DNA from: Acidimicrobiales bacterium
GTDB taxonomy: Bacteria; Actinomycetota; Acidimicrobiia; Acidimicrobiales; SZUA-35
NCBI GenBank assembly: GCA_041394265.1
Contig: JAWKIO010000005.1
Coordinates: 2,604,001-2,668,000 of the forward strand
Reading direction: 5' to 3'
DNA length: 64,000 bases
Under the pieces are notes generated by a model. It searched no databases. It was not told the DNA's origin and saw only the letters and a program-made list of their open reading frames with translations. The position numbers and the translations under genes were made by a program. Below, in pieces: positions 56,111 to 63,349 of this stretch. Within the stretch, counting starts at the first letter, position 1. Every line of letters begins with the position of its first letter.

Positions 56111-57337
56111 ATGGACCTCGACTACCCCCAAGAAGCTGAAACGTTCCGCGGCGAGATTCGCAGCTGGTTGGAGACCAACCTTCCCGCCGGCTGGACCGAC
56201 GACGATTTCGAGATGTCCGACGACGAGCGCGAAGCGTTCGTTGCGGAATGGACCGAGAAGCTCTTCCAGGGCGGCTGGATCTGCGCCTCGTGGCCGAAGG
56301 AGTACGGCGGCAAGGGACTGAGCACCATGGAATCGGTGGTGCTGTCCGAGGAGTTCGCTCGGGTCGGCGCGCCGATGCGGGGCGACTTCTTCGGCGACAC
56401 CCTCGTCGGCCCCACCATTTTGCAGTGGGGCACCGAGGAGCAGAAGAAGGAGTTCCTGCCCGGCATTCTCCAGGGCAAGATCGCATGGTGTCAGGGCTTC
56501 TCCGAGCCCGAGGCCGGTTCCGACCTGGCGTCGCTGCAGTGCAAGGCCGAACTCGACGGCGACGAGTGGGTCATCAACGGACAGAAGGTCTGGACCACCC
56601 GGGCCCAACACGCCGACTATGTCTTCCTGCTCGCCCGCACCGATCCGAACGTCGCCAAGCACGCGGGCATCTCCTACCTCCTCGTGCCCATGGACCAGCC
56701 GGGCGTCGAGGTCCGACCGATCAACCAGATCGACGGTTCGCAGGAATTCAACGAGGTCTTCTTCACCGACGCCAAGTGTGCGAAGGACAACGTCGTCGGT
56801 GGCGTGAACAACGGCTGGAAGGTCGCCATGACCACGCTTGGTTTCGAGCGAGGCACCAGCGCCACTACCGGCTACCGACGCTTCGAGACCGAACTGAACG
56901 CCATCATCGACACCGCACGCGAGAACGGCAAGATCGACGACCCGGTGATTCGCCAGCGCATCGCTGCGGCGCACACCAAGGTCCAGATCATGAAGGTCAA
57001 CGGCCTCCGCTCGCTCTCGGCCACCCTGCACAAGAAGAAGGACTTGGGCGTGGCGGCGCTGGGCGCCACCAACAAGATGTTCTGGTCGGAGTATCACCGA
57101 GACGTTATGGAACTGTGGACCCATGTGGCCGGGATGGACTCCCTCGTCCTCGACGGCGTGTACGACCCGGACAGCTCCAACCCCAACCGGCAGCGGGGCA
57201 AGGCCAGCTACCCGGTCAACGCCATGCAGGCGTCGTTCTTCTTCAGCCGTTCCGAGACCATCTGGGGCGGCACGGCCGAGGTCCAGCGCAACATCGTCGG
57301 CGAGCGCGTCCTCGGCCTCCCCAAGGAACCCAAGTAG
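56111..57337 (+). CDS. Acyl-CoA dehydrogenase
   Basis: A 408-residue FAD enzyme that oxidises acyl-CoA to enoyl-CoA. WCQGFSEPEAGSDLASLQCKAELDGDEWVINGQKVWTT is the FAD and substrate core; NNGWKVAMTTLGFERG and FFFSRSETIWGGTAEVQRNIVGERVLGLP the C-terminal part. At the usual catalytic-base position (the Glu of YEGT in MCAD) there is Gly (IWGGT), a feature common in actinobacterial FadE proteins for steroid-like or branched substrates. Substrate unknown. It is followed by a large hairpin at 57363-57413. Confidence 0.9.
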   Translation: MDLDYPQEAETFRGEIRSWLETNLPAGWTDDDFEMSDDEREAFVAEWTEKLFQGGWICASWPKEYGGKGLSTMESVVLSEEFARVGAPMRGDFFGDTLVGPTILQWGTEEQKKEFLPGILQGKIAWCQGFSEPEAGSDLASLQCKAELDGDEWVINGQKVWTTRAQHADYVFLLARTDPNVAKHAGISYLLVPMDQPGVEVRPINQIDGSQEFNEVFFTDAKCAKDNVVGGVNNGWKVAMTTLGFERGTSATTGYRRFETELNAIIDTARENGKIDDPVIRQRIAAAHTKVQIMKVNGLRSLSATLHKKKDLGVAALGATNKMFWSEYHRDVMELWTHVAGMDSLVLDGVYDPDSSNPNRQRGKASYPVNAMQASFFFSRSETIWGGTAEVQRNIVGERVLGLPKEPK

Positions 57338-57362
57338 CCGCGAATCCCCGGCGTTACCCCCG

Positions 57363-57413
57363 GCAACGTTGGTGCGGGGAGCCTCGTTTTGATGCTCCCC
57401 GTACCAACGTTGC
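57363..57413 (+). terminator. Long hairpin after the acyl-CoA dehydrogenase gene
   Basis: GCAACGTTGGTGCGGGGAGC (57363-57382) pairs with GCTCCCCGTACCAACGTTGC (57394-57413), 20 bp with one mismatch and an 11-nt loop. It starts 25 bp after the stop codon. No T-run follows, so it may act as a terminator or mRNA 3'-end stabiliser, or be a two-half-site relative of the intergenic elements elsewhere. Confidence 0.6.
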
Positions 57414-57445
57414 AGCCTGAACAACGGGAGATCGACGGACTTGAT

Positions 57446-57492
57446 TCCTCGCGTTCATTACGTTACGATTCGTAACGTAATGAACGCGAGGA
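57446..57492. promoter_or_regulatory. 47-bp perfect palindrome, likely TetR operator
   Basis: Arms 57446-57468 and 57470-57492 are perfect reverse complements around a single T; the core is CGTTACGATTCGTAACG. Chance is an unlikely explanation for a palindrome this long. It lies directly before the darcynin-tetR operon and its right arm contains the GAGGAG ribosome-binding site of the first gene. It can act as a DNA operator and, if transcribed, as a 23-bp hairpin hiding that site. Confidence 0.85.
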
Positions 57493-57500
57493 GACCGATC

Positions 57501-57827
57501 ATGAAGTACGGAGCGGTGGTGGTCCTCCGCTTGCTGCCGGCGTGGCTTGCGCTCGATCGAGGCACGAGGAATGCGAAGGCCGAGCCACTGCAAGTCGTCG
57601 TTGCTCGCTATGCCGGCGAGGTCGAGATGGACTGGTTCGATGCTGATGCGCTCGGCTCGGGGTACACCGACTGGGTGCTGTGCCGATTCGACGATCTCGA
57701 TCGCTACCACGCGATGTGGGAGGAGCTGCGTGACCTCGAGTTCTTCTTCCATCCCTACGCCGAGATCATTCAGGTCCTCCTGGGCCTGAACGATGGCTAT
57801 CAGCGTTTCGAGGCCGGCGAATTGTGA
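57501..57827 (+). CDS. Darcynin-like protein
   Basis: A 108-residue protein resembling the darcynin family: MKYGAVVVLRLLPAWLALDRGTRNA, then VEMDWFDADALGSGYTDWVLCRFDDLDRYHAMWEELRD and PYAEIIQVLLGLNDGYQRFE, a ferredoxin-like alpha/beta pattern that may bind a small ligand or act as a stress-related enzyme; the family function is not established. ATG at 57501 has GAGGAG 7 nt upstream and is preferred over ATG at 57480. Its stop overlaps the tetR start (GTGA), so the two are co-regulated through the palindrome at 57446-57492. Confidence 0.7.
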   Translation: MKYGAVVVLRLLPAWLALDRGTRNAKAEPLQVVVARYAGEVEMDWFDADALGSGYTDWVLCRFDDLDRYHAMWEELRDLEFFFHPYAEIIQVLLGLNDGYQRFEAGEL

Positions 57828-58417
57828 CGCCGCCGCCATCGGCCGGCGGGAGATCCGACCGCATCGGCCGTCCGAGACTGATCGAAACCGACGCTGTGAT
57901 CAACGCCGCGACTCGGGAGCTGCTGAGCGATGTCGGCTTCGTGGACCTGACGATCGAAGCCGTGGCTCGGCGGGCCGGCGTCGGGAAGCCGACCATCTAC
58001 CGTCGGCACGCGTCCAAGGCGGCGCTCGTTGCCGCTGCGCTGATGGAGGTGCTCGAGGGCACCAATCCCGAGGTGCCGGATACGGGCGACGTCCGCCTCG
58101 ACGCTCGACAGCTGCTGGCAAATCTTGCGCGCGCGGTGAACACCGAGTTCGGCACCGCAGTTCGAGAGATCCTCTCGCCGGCGGCGCGCGACCTCGAACT
58201 GCAGTCACTCTTCGATGCCGCCGTGACCGAGCGTCGAACGATCATCCGCACCGTGATGCGACGAGCGGAGGACGAGCGTCGGCTGCTGGCCGCCGACGTC
58301 GAGACGGCGATCGACCTCGCCCTCGGGGCCATCTACTTCCGATATCTGTTCACGGCCGAAACTCTCGACGACCAGTTCGTTGGCCGTGTCGTCGACTCGG
58401 TGATCGCCCCGAACTAG
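57824..58417 (+). CDS. TetR-family regulator
   Basis: A 197-residue repressor. The N-terminal HTH, INAATRELLSDVGFVDLTIEAVARRAGVGKPTIYRRHASKAALV (about 26-69), is typical, with GVGKPTIYRRHASK as the recognition helix and end. The C-terminal ligand domain resembles the TetR_C_33-type group (ALGAIYFRYLFTAETLDDQFVGRVVDSVI). GTG start sits in the darcynin stop codon (GTGA). It probably represses its own operon by binding the 47-bp palindrome; the ligand is unknown. Confidence 0.87.
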   Translation: MTPPPSAGGRSDRIGRPRLIETDAVINAATRELLSDVGFVDLTIEAVARRAGVGKPTIYRRHASKAALVAAALMEVLEGTNPEVPDTGDVRLDARQLLANLARAVNTEFGTAVREILSPAARDLELQSLFDAAVTERRTIIRTVMRRAEDERRLLAADVETAIDLALGAIYFRYLFTAETLDDQFVGRVVDSVIAPN

Positions 58418-58490
58418 GCCGCCGAACGGACCCGGCGTAATCTGCCGAGATCGACGGCAATGGCCTCCTTGGGGTGCGAGACTCTCGGGC

Positions 58491-58962
58491 GTGGACGTGA
58501 TGATCGCCGTCGAGTCGCCCGACACGCCTGATGTGGTCGAGTTGCTCGAAGCCCATCTTCGGTTTGCCGCGGCAACGTCGCCGGCCGAGCATGTGCACGC
58601 GCTCGACCTCTCGGGATTGCTCGATCCCGCCGTCACCTTCTGCACCGCTCGAGCCGATGGTGCGTTGCTTGGCGTCGGCGCCCTTCGAGATCTGGGTGAA
58701 GCGAGCCGAGCTGAAGTCGATGCACACCGCCGTTGCCGCTCGGGGAAGAGGGGTGGGACGGGCGATGGTCGACCACCTCGTTGCTGTCGCCCAGGCTCGA
58801 GGCGTGCGATGGGTCGGGCTCGAGACGGGGACGATGGAGGAGTTCCTCCCGGCTCAACGGCTGTATGCCTCGATGGGCTTCGAGCGTTGTGCGCCCTTCG
58901 ACGCCTACACGGTGAACCCCTACAGCCTCTGCATGGCGAAGACGCTGGAGCCGGGCCGATGA
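58491..58962 (+). pseudogene. GNAT acetyltransferase gene with a frameshift
   Basis: The first part reads in one frame from GTG 58491 (VELLEAHLRFAAATSPAEHVHALDLSGLLDPAVTFCTARADGALLGVGALRDLG) and the rest in another (RAELKSMHTAVAARGRGVGRAMVDHLVAVAQARG...LYASMGFERCAPF), together one intact GNAT protein of about 157 residues with the acetyl-CoA loop RGRGVGRAM. A single extra base, best placed in GGG at 58694-58696, explains the shift. The second frame ends at 58962 with an ATGA overlap to the next gene, as expected of a working ancestor. It could be a recent mutation or a sequencing error. Confidence 0.8.
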
Positions 58963-59810
58963 GAACCATCAGCACGATCGAGGTCGACGCCAACGGCATG
59001 AGCTTCACCGCCGACGCCTCGCCACGGACGGGCGCCGACCTCGTGCTCTTCCTCCACGGTTTCCCGCAAACCCGCTACGCATGGCGAGCCGAGCTGCCGG
59101 TCCTCGCCGATGCCGGCTTCGACGTGTGTGCGCCCGACCAGCGTGGCTACTCCGCCGGTGCGCGACCGTCGGACATCGACGACTACCGGATGGAGCTAAT
59201 TGTCGCCGACGTCGTGGCGCTGGCCGACTCGCTCGCCGCTCCGCGGTTCCATCTCGTCGGTCACGACTGGGGTGGCCAGATCGCCTGGATCACGGCTGCG
59301 CTCCACCCGGACCGCGTGCGCTCGCTCGCCGTGCTCTCTCGCCCTCACCCTGCGGCGTTCGTCCAGGCGTTGCGGGCTGATGCTGCCCAGAGCCGTCGTT
59401 CTGGCCACCATCAGAGCTTCCTTCGTCCCGAGGCGACCGACGAGTTGCTCGCCGACGATGCGGCCACCCTGCGCCGGATCTACGACCGTAGCGGTGTGCC
59501 ACCCGCCGATGCCGACGCCTACCTGGAGATCCTCGGTGCATGGGCCCCACTCGACGCGGCCGTCAACTGGTACCGCGCCGCCGGACGATCGTCGATCAAG
59601 GCCGCCGACGTGGCCGGGGCCTCCGTGCCAACGATCTACGTGTGGGGTGATGCCGACGCCACGGTTGGCCGCAGCGCGGCGGAGGCGACCGCCTCGATGG
59701 TGGAGGGCCCGTACCGATTCGTCGAGCTGGCGGGCGTGGGCCACTTCATCACCGACGAAGCCCCCGGCGCGGTTGCCCCGCTGCTCCTCGAACATCTCGG
59801 CGCCGGTTGA
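58959..59810 (+). CDS. Alpha/beta hydrolase (epoxide hydrolase/dehalogenase-like)
   Basis: A 283-residue alpha/beta hydrolase. FLHGFPQTRYAWRAELPVLADAGFDVCAPDQRGYSAG is the N-terminal part with the oxyanion region; VGHDWGGQIAW places an Asp as nucleophile, which fits epoxide hydrolases and haloalkane dehalogenases rather than serine esterases. The acid is likely the Asp in VWGDADATV and the base His is in AGVGHFITDEAP. ATG at 58959 overlaps the GNAT pseudogene stop (ATGA). Because of the upstream frameshift, the first GNAT frame is also open into this gene. Confidence 0.87.
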   Translation: MRTISTIEVDANGMSFTADASPRTGADLVLFLHGFPQTRYAWRAELPVLADAGFDVCAPDQRGYSAGARPSDIDDYRMELIVADVVALADSLAAPRFHLVGHDWGGQIAWITAALHPDRVRSLAVLSRPHPAAFVQALRADAAQSRRSGHHQSFLRPEATDELLADDAATLRRIYDRSGVPPADADAYLEILGAWAPLDAAVNWYRAAGRSSIKAADVAGASVPTIYVWGDADATVGRSAAEATASMVEGPYRFVELAGVGHFITDEAPGAVAPLLLEHLGAG

Positions 59811-59891
59811 TCGACCGTTGACGGCTGGGCTCTCGGAACACCGCACCATACGTTACGAATCGGAGAGTGCTGCGCTAGCGTTCACCACGCC

Positions 59892-61400
59892 ATGAATCGC
59901 CCCACCGATGGCTCGACGCCCCGAGCCAACCCGCCTGGCGCCCCGGCCAGTCCTGCTGCCCCCACGCGGCGGGCGATGACGCGCCCGAGCCGCAGCTGGT
60001 TCGAGCGCGGCGTGATCGCGCTCGGTGTTGTCGGCATCACCACCAGCCTCATGGGTGCGGGTGTGATGGCCTGGGGTCTCGACAAGTACGAGGCGATCGG
60101 CAGTGTCGAGATCGGCAGTGTCGAGGCGGCCGAAGTCGGTGAGCCCTCCAACTGGCTGCTGGTAGGCACCGACTCCCGAGAAGGCATCGATCCCAACGAC
60201 CCAGGGGCCGGCGTATTCCTCGGCGAGGGTGCGCCCGAGGGCAAACGTACCGACACGATGATCGTTGCCCGGGTGGATCCAACCACCGGCCGGATCGACC
60301 TGTTGTCGATCCCCCGCGACCTCTACGTTCCGCTGGATGGCGGCGGCGAGGGACGCGTCAACAGCGCCTTCAACGGCGAGGGTGGCGAGGAACGGCTGGT
60401 CAACACGATCGAGTCCTATTTCGGCATCGAGATCAACCACTACGCCGAGGTCAACTTCGTCGGCTTCCAGGACATCGTCGAGGGTCTCGGCGGCGTACCG
60501 ATCTGGTTCGACTACCCAATGCGTGACGCAGGGTCGGGCCTCAACGTTCCGAATGCCGGGTGCCAGGTGCTCGACGGCTTCCAGTCACTCGCGTTCGTCC
60601 GCGGCCGCCATGTGGAGTATTTCCAGGACGGCAGCTGGCACAGCGACGGCACCGGCGATCTCGGCCGGTCGAGTCGTCAGCAGTACTTCATCCGCAGGGT
60701 GGCCGACACCACGCTGCAGAAGATCAACATCGCCGAGATCGGCACGCTCAACAATGTGTTGAACATCGCCGGGGCGAACCTCACCATCGATGGTGGGGCC
60801 GAGATCGGTTCGCTGCTCGCACTGGCGAAGGCCTTTGGTGGCGTCTCCGGCGACCAGATCGTCGGGCACTCGTTGCCGGTCTACGACTTCCGCACCTCGG
60901 CGGGAGCGGCCGTGCTTGGTCTCGAGCGCGAGCTGGCCGAACCGACGCTCGCCATCTTCCGGGGCGAAGAGCCGACCGAGGTCACCGCGGCGCCGGTGCC
61001 GGTCATCTACCGCGTCGAGAACGGTTCGCGGATTCCCGGACAGGCGTCCGAAGCGGCGAAGGCGCTCAGCGCCCTCGGTATGAACGTCGAGACGATCGAC
61101 AACGGACCCACGTCCGAACGCACGGTCGTTCGCTATCCCTCGTCGATGGCCGCCGGTGCGGCGAAGCTCGGCAGCTATCTCATCAGCGGACCGGCCTACG
61201 AGATCGATGAGACCCTCACCGAGGTCGTCCTCCTGACCGGCACTGACTACCAGGGCCTGCTGGAAACGCCGCGCGAGTCCGTCGAGTTGCCGACACCGCC
61301 CACCACCGCTCCGGTCGAGGTGGCGCCGGTCGAGACGACGACCACCACCGCAGTCGGCGTCGTGCCCGGTCCGACCCCTGAAGGCACCGCCTGCGGTTGA
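59892..61400 (+). CDS. LytR-CpsA-Psr (LCP) family protein with LytR_C domain
   Basis: A 502-residue membrane protein predicted to attach glycopolymers to peptidoglycan. One helix (GVIALGVVGITTSLMGAGVMAWGL, about 38-62) anchors it. The LCP domain includes NWLLVGTDSREG, RTDTMIVARVDPTTGRIDLLSIPRDLYV with the lipid-phosphate-binding Arg residues, and GRVNSAFN. The C-terminal part (VPVIYRVENGSRIPGQASEAAKAL...) resembles LytR_C. The end is Pro/Thr-rich. It converges on cysC. Confidence 0.9.
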   Translation: MNRPTDGSTPRANPPGAPASPAAPTRRAMTRPSRSWFERGVIALGVVGITTSLMGAGVMAWGLDKYEAIGSVEIGSVEAAEVGEPSNWLLVGTDSREGIDPNDPGAGVFLGEGAPEGKRTDTMIVARVDPTTGRIDLLSIPRDLYVPLDGGGEGRVNSAFNGEGGEERLVNTIESYFGIEINHYAEVNFVGFQDIVEGLGGVPIWFDYPMRDAGSGLNVPNAGCQVLDGFQSLAFVRGRHVEYFQDGSWHSDGTGDLGRSSRQQYFIRRVADTTLQKINIAEIGTLNNVLNIAGANLTIDGGAEIGSLLALAKAFGGVSGDQIVGHSLPVYDFRTSAGAAVLGLERELAEPTLAIFRGEEPTEVTAAPVPVIYRVENGSRIPGQASEAAKALSALGMNVETIDNGPTSERTVVRYPSSMAAGAAKLGSYLISGPAYEIDETLTEVVLLTGTDYQGLLETPRESVELPTPPTTAPVEVAPVETTTTTAVGVVPGPTPEGTACG

Positions 61401-61406
61401 TCGCCG

Positions 61407-62033
61407 TCAGAGCCGACTGATGAGCAGTTTGGCCACGGCGGCCGGATCACCATCGGCAGGAGTGAAGCGATGCTCCGGATCGAGCGGCGCCTCGTAGGGG
61501 TCGTCGATCCCGGTCATGCCCTTGATCTCGCCGGCACGTGCCTTGGCGTAGAGGCCCTTGGGATCGCGCTGCTCGCAGATCTCGAGCGGGGTGTCGACGA
61601 AGACCTCGGCGAAGACCACATCGGCGGCCTCATGGAGGGACCGGGCGAGCTGACGGGCCGCCCGATAGGGGCTGATCAACGGGACGATCGCAACGACGCC
61701 GGCATCGGCGAACAGTCGAGCCACGTGCGCAACACGGCGGACGTTCTCGTCGCGGTCGGCGGCCGAGAATCCCAGATCGCCGTTGAGCCCGAAGCGAAGG
61801 TTGTCGCCATCGAGCAGGTAGGCCGGACGGCCGGCGGCAAGGAGTTGACGCTCGACCTCGACCGCCACCGACGACTTGCCCGATCCGGACAGGCCCGTGA
61901 ACCACAGGGTCATACCGGACGAACCGGTGGCCGCCCAGCGATCGGCCCGAGCGACACCGCTCGGATGCCACACGACGTTCTCGGTGACAGGATGACTCGA
62001 CGCTGGGCCACTTGCCGGTTCGGGGTTGGTCAT
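61407..62033 (-). CDS. cysC: Adenylylsulfate (APS) kinase
   Basis: A 208-residue enzyme that phosphorylates APS to PAPS using ATP. TLWFTGLSGSGKSSVAVEVERQL is the Walker A loop and LLDGDNLRFGLNGDLGFSAADRDENVRRVAHVA the APS-binding region; VFVDTPLEICEQRDPKGLYAKARAGEIKGMTGIDDPYE completes the family. It is separate from CysN rather than fused, and its start overlaps the cysN stop by one base (TGATG). The last gene of the sulfate-activation operon. Confidence 0.95.
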   Translation of the reverse strand: MTNPEPASGPASSHPVTENVVWHPSGVARADRWAATGSSGMTLWFTGLSGSGKSSVAVEVERQLLAAGRPAYLLDGDNLRFGLNGDLGFSAADRDENVRRVAHVARLFADAGVVAIVPLISPYRAARQLARSLHEAADVVFAEVFVDTPLEICEQRDPKGLYAKARAGEIKGMTGIDDPYEAPLDPEHRFTPADGDPAAVAKLLISRL

Positions 62034-63280
62034 CAGCGGATGATCATGCCGGCGGCGACGGTGACGTTGGTGCTTTCGTCGACGAGGATGAAACTGCCGG
62101 TCTGGCGGTTGCGTCGGTACTCGTCGTAGAAGAGGGGCTGGGTGGTACGCAGGGTGACCCGGCCGATCTCGTTTAGCGTGAGTGCTTCGGCGGCTTCGTC
62201 ACGGTGCAGGGTGTTGACATCGAGCCGGTAGTGGAGGTCTTTGACCATGGCCCGCGCCCATTTGGTGGTGTGCTTGATCGCCAGTTTCTGTCCCTTGCGG
62301 AGCTGGGAAGCATCAGCCATCCAACACACCATCGCTTCGAGGTCTTGGCCGACCTCGGGCTGGTTGTTGGGCCGGCAGATCATGTCACCACGCGAGATGT
62401 CGATCTCGTCCTCGAGACGGATCGTGACCGACATCGGGGGGAACGCCTCGGGGATCGGCTCACCAGCAGCATCGATCGCCTTGATCTTCGAGGTGAACCC
62501 CGACGGCAGGACCATGACCTCGTCACCGGGGCGCATCACCCCACCGCGCACGGTGCCCGCATAGCCCCGATAATCGTGGTGTTCATCGGTTTGGGGGCGG
62601 ATCACGTACTGGACGGGGAACCGGGTATCGACCAGGTTCCGGTCCGAGGAGATGTGGACCTCTTCGAGATGGTGGAGCAGGGTCGACCCCTCATACCACG
62701 GCATGTTCGCGCTGCGGTCGACCACGTTGTCTCCCAACAGGGCCGACATCGGGATGAACGTGAGATCGGGGACATCGAGCTTGGTGGCGAACTCGGCGAA
62801 CTCGGCCCGGATGTTCTCGAACACGGCCTGGTCCCAATCGACCAGGTCCATCTTGTTGACCGCCAACACCAGGTGCGGGATCCGCAACAACGACGCGATG
62901 AACGCGTGACGGCGGGACTGCTCGATCACTCCCTTGCGGGCATCGATCAACACGATCGCCAGATCCGCGGTGGAGGCCCCGGTCACCATGTTCCGGGTGT
63001 ACTGGATGTGCCCGGGGGTGTCACCGATGATGAACTTGCGCCGCGGGGTGGCGAAATAGCGGTGGGCGACATCGATCGTGATGCCCTGTTCCCGTTCGGC
63101 TCGTAGACCGTCGGTCAACAACGCCAGATCGACACTCTCGGCGCCGCGAGCCAACGAGGTGGCCTCGATCGATTCCAACTGGTCTTCGAAGATCGACTTC
63201 GAGTCGAACAACAACCGGCCGATCAGGGTCGACTTGCCGTCGTCCACCGACCCCGCCGTGGCGAGCCTGAGCAACTCCAT
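62033..63280 (-). CDS. cysN: Sulfate adenylyltransferase GTPase subunit
   Basis: A 415-residue GTPase of the EF-Tu type that powers APS formation by the CysD subunit. ATAGSVDDGKSTLIGRLL is G1, IGDTPGHIQYTRNMVTGA G3 and LAVNKMDLVDW G4; the Arg-rich ERQGITIDVAHRYF-type switch (here EREQGITIDVAHRYF) is present. Domains 2 and 3 follow and there is no fused CysC. ATG at 63280 is chosen; the extended open frame begins in the cysD region. A 13-bp direct repeat and hairpin lie between it and cysD. Confidence 0.95.
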   Translation of the reverse strand: MELLRLATAGSVDDGKSTLIGRLLFDSKSIFEDQLESIEATSLARGAESVDLALLTDGLRAEREQGITIDVAHRYFATPRRKFIIGDTPGHIQYTRNMVTGASTADLAIVLIDARKGVIEQSRRHAFIASLLRIPHLVLAVNKMDLVDWDQAVFENIRAEFAEFATKLDVPDLTFIPMSALLGDNVVDRSANMPWYEGSTLLHHLEEVHISSDRNLVDTRFPVQYVIRPQTDEHHDYRGYAGTVRGGVMRPGDEVMVLPSGFTSKIKAIDAAGEPIPEAFPPMSVTIRLEDEIDISRGDMICRPNNQPEVGQDLEAMVCWMADASQLRKGQKLAIKHTTKWARAMVKDLHYRLDVNTLHRDEAAEALTLNEIGRVTLRTTQPLFYDEYRRNRQTGSFILVDESTNVTVAAGMIIR

Positions 63281-63349
63281 CAGAAGTACCTCGTTTCGCT
63301 GCGGCTTCCGCCGCAGACCTGTGTGATCGGAGCCGGCATCAGAAGTACC
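63278..63349. repeat. 13-bp direct repeat flanking a hairpin in the cysD-cysN gap
   Basis: CATCAGAAGTACC occurs at 63278-63290 (containing the cysN start) and again at 63337-63349 (containing the cysD stop), 59 bp apart. Between them lies a hairpin, CTGCGGC-TTCC-GCCGCAG (63299-63316). Removing the 59 bp would leave a TGATG overlap like the cysN-cysC junction. Confidence 0.88.

Noticed and set aside
56003..57424. 473-codon minus-strand open frame opposite the acyl-CoA dehydrogenase
   Set aside because: The plus-strand protein is a clear family member; the antisense frame only reflects third-position GC bias.
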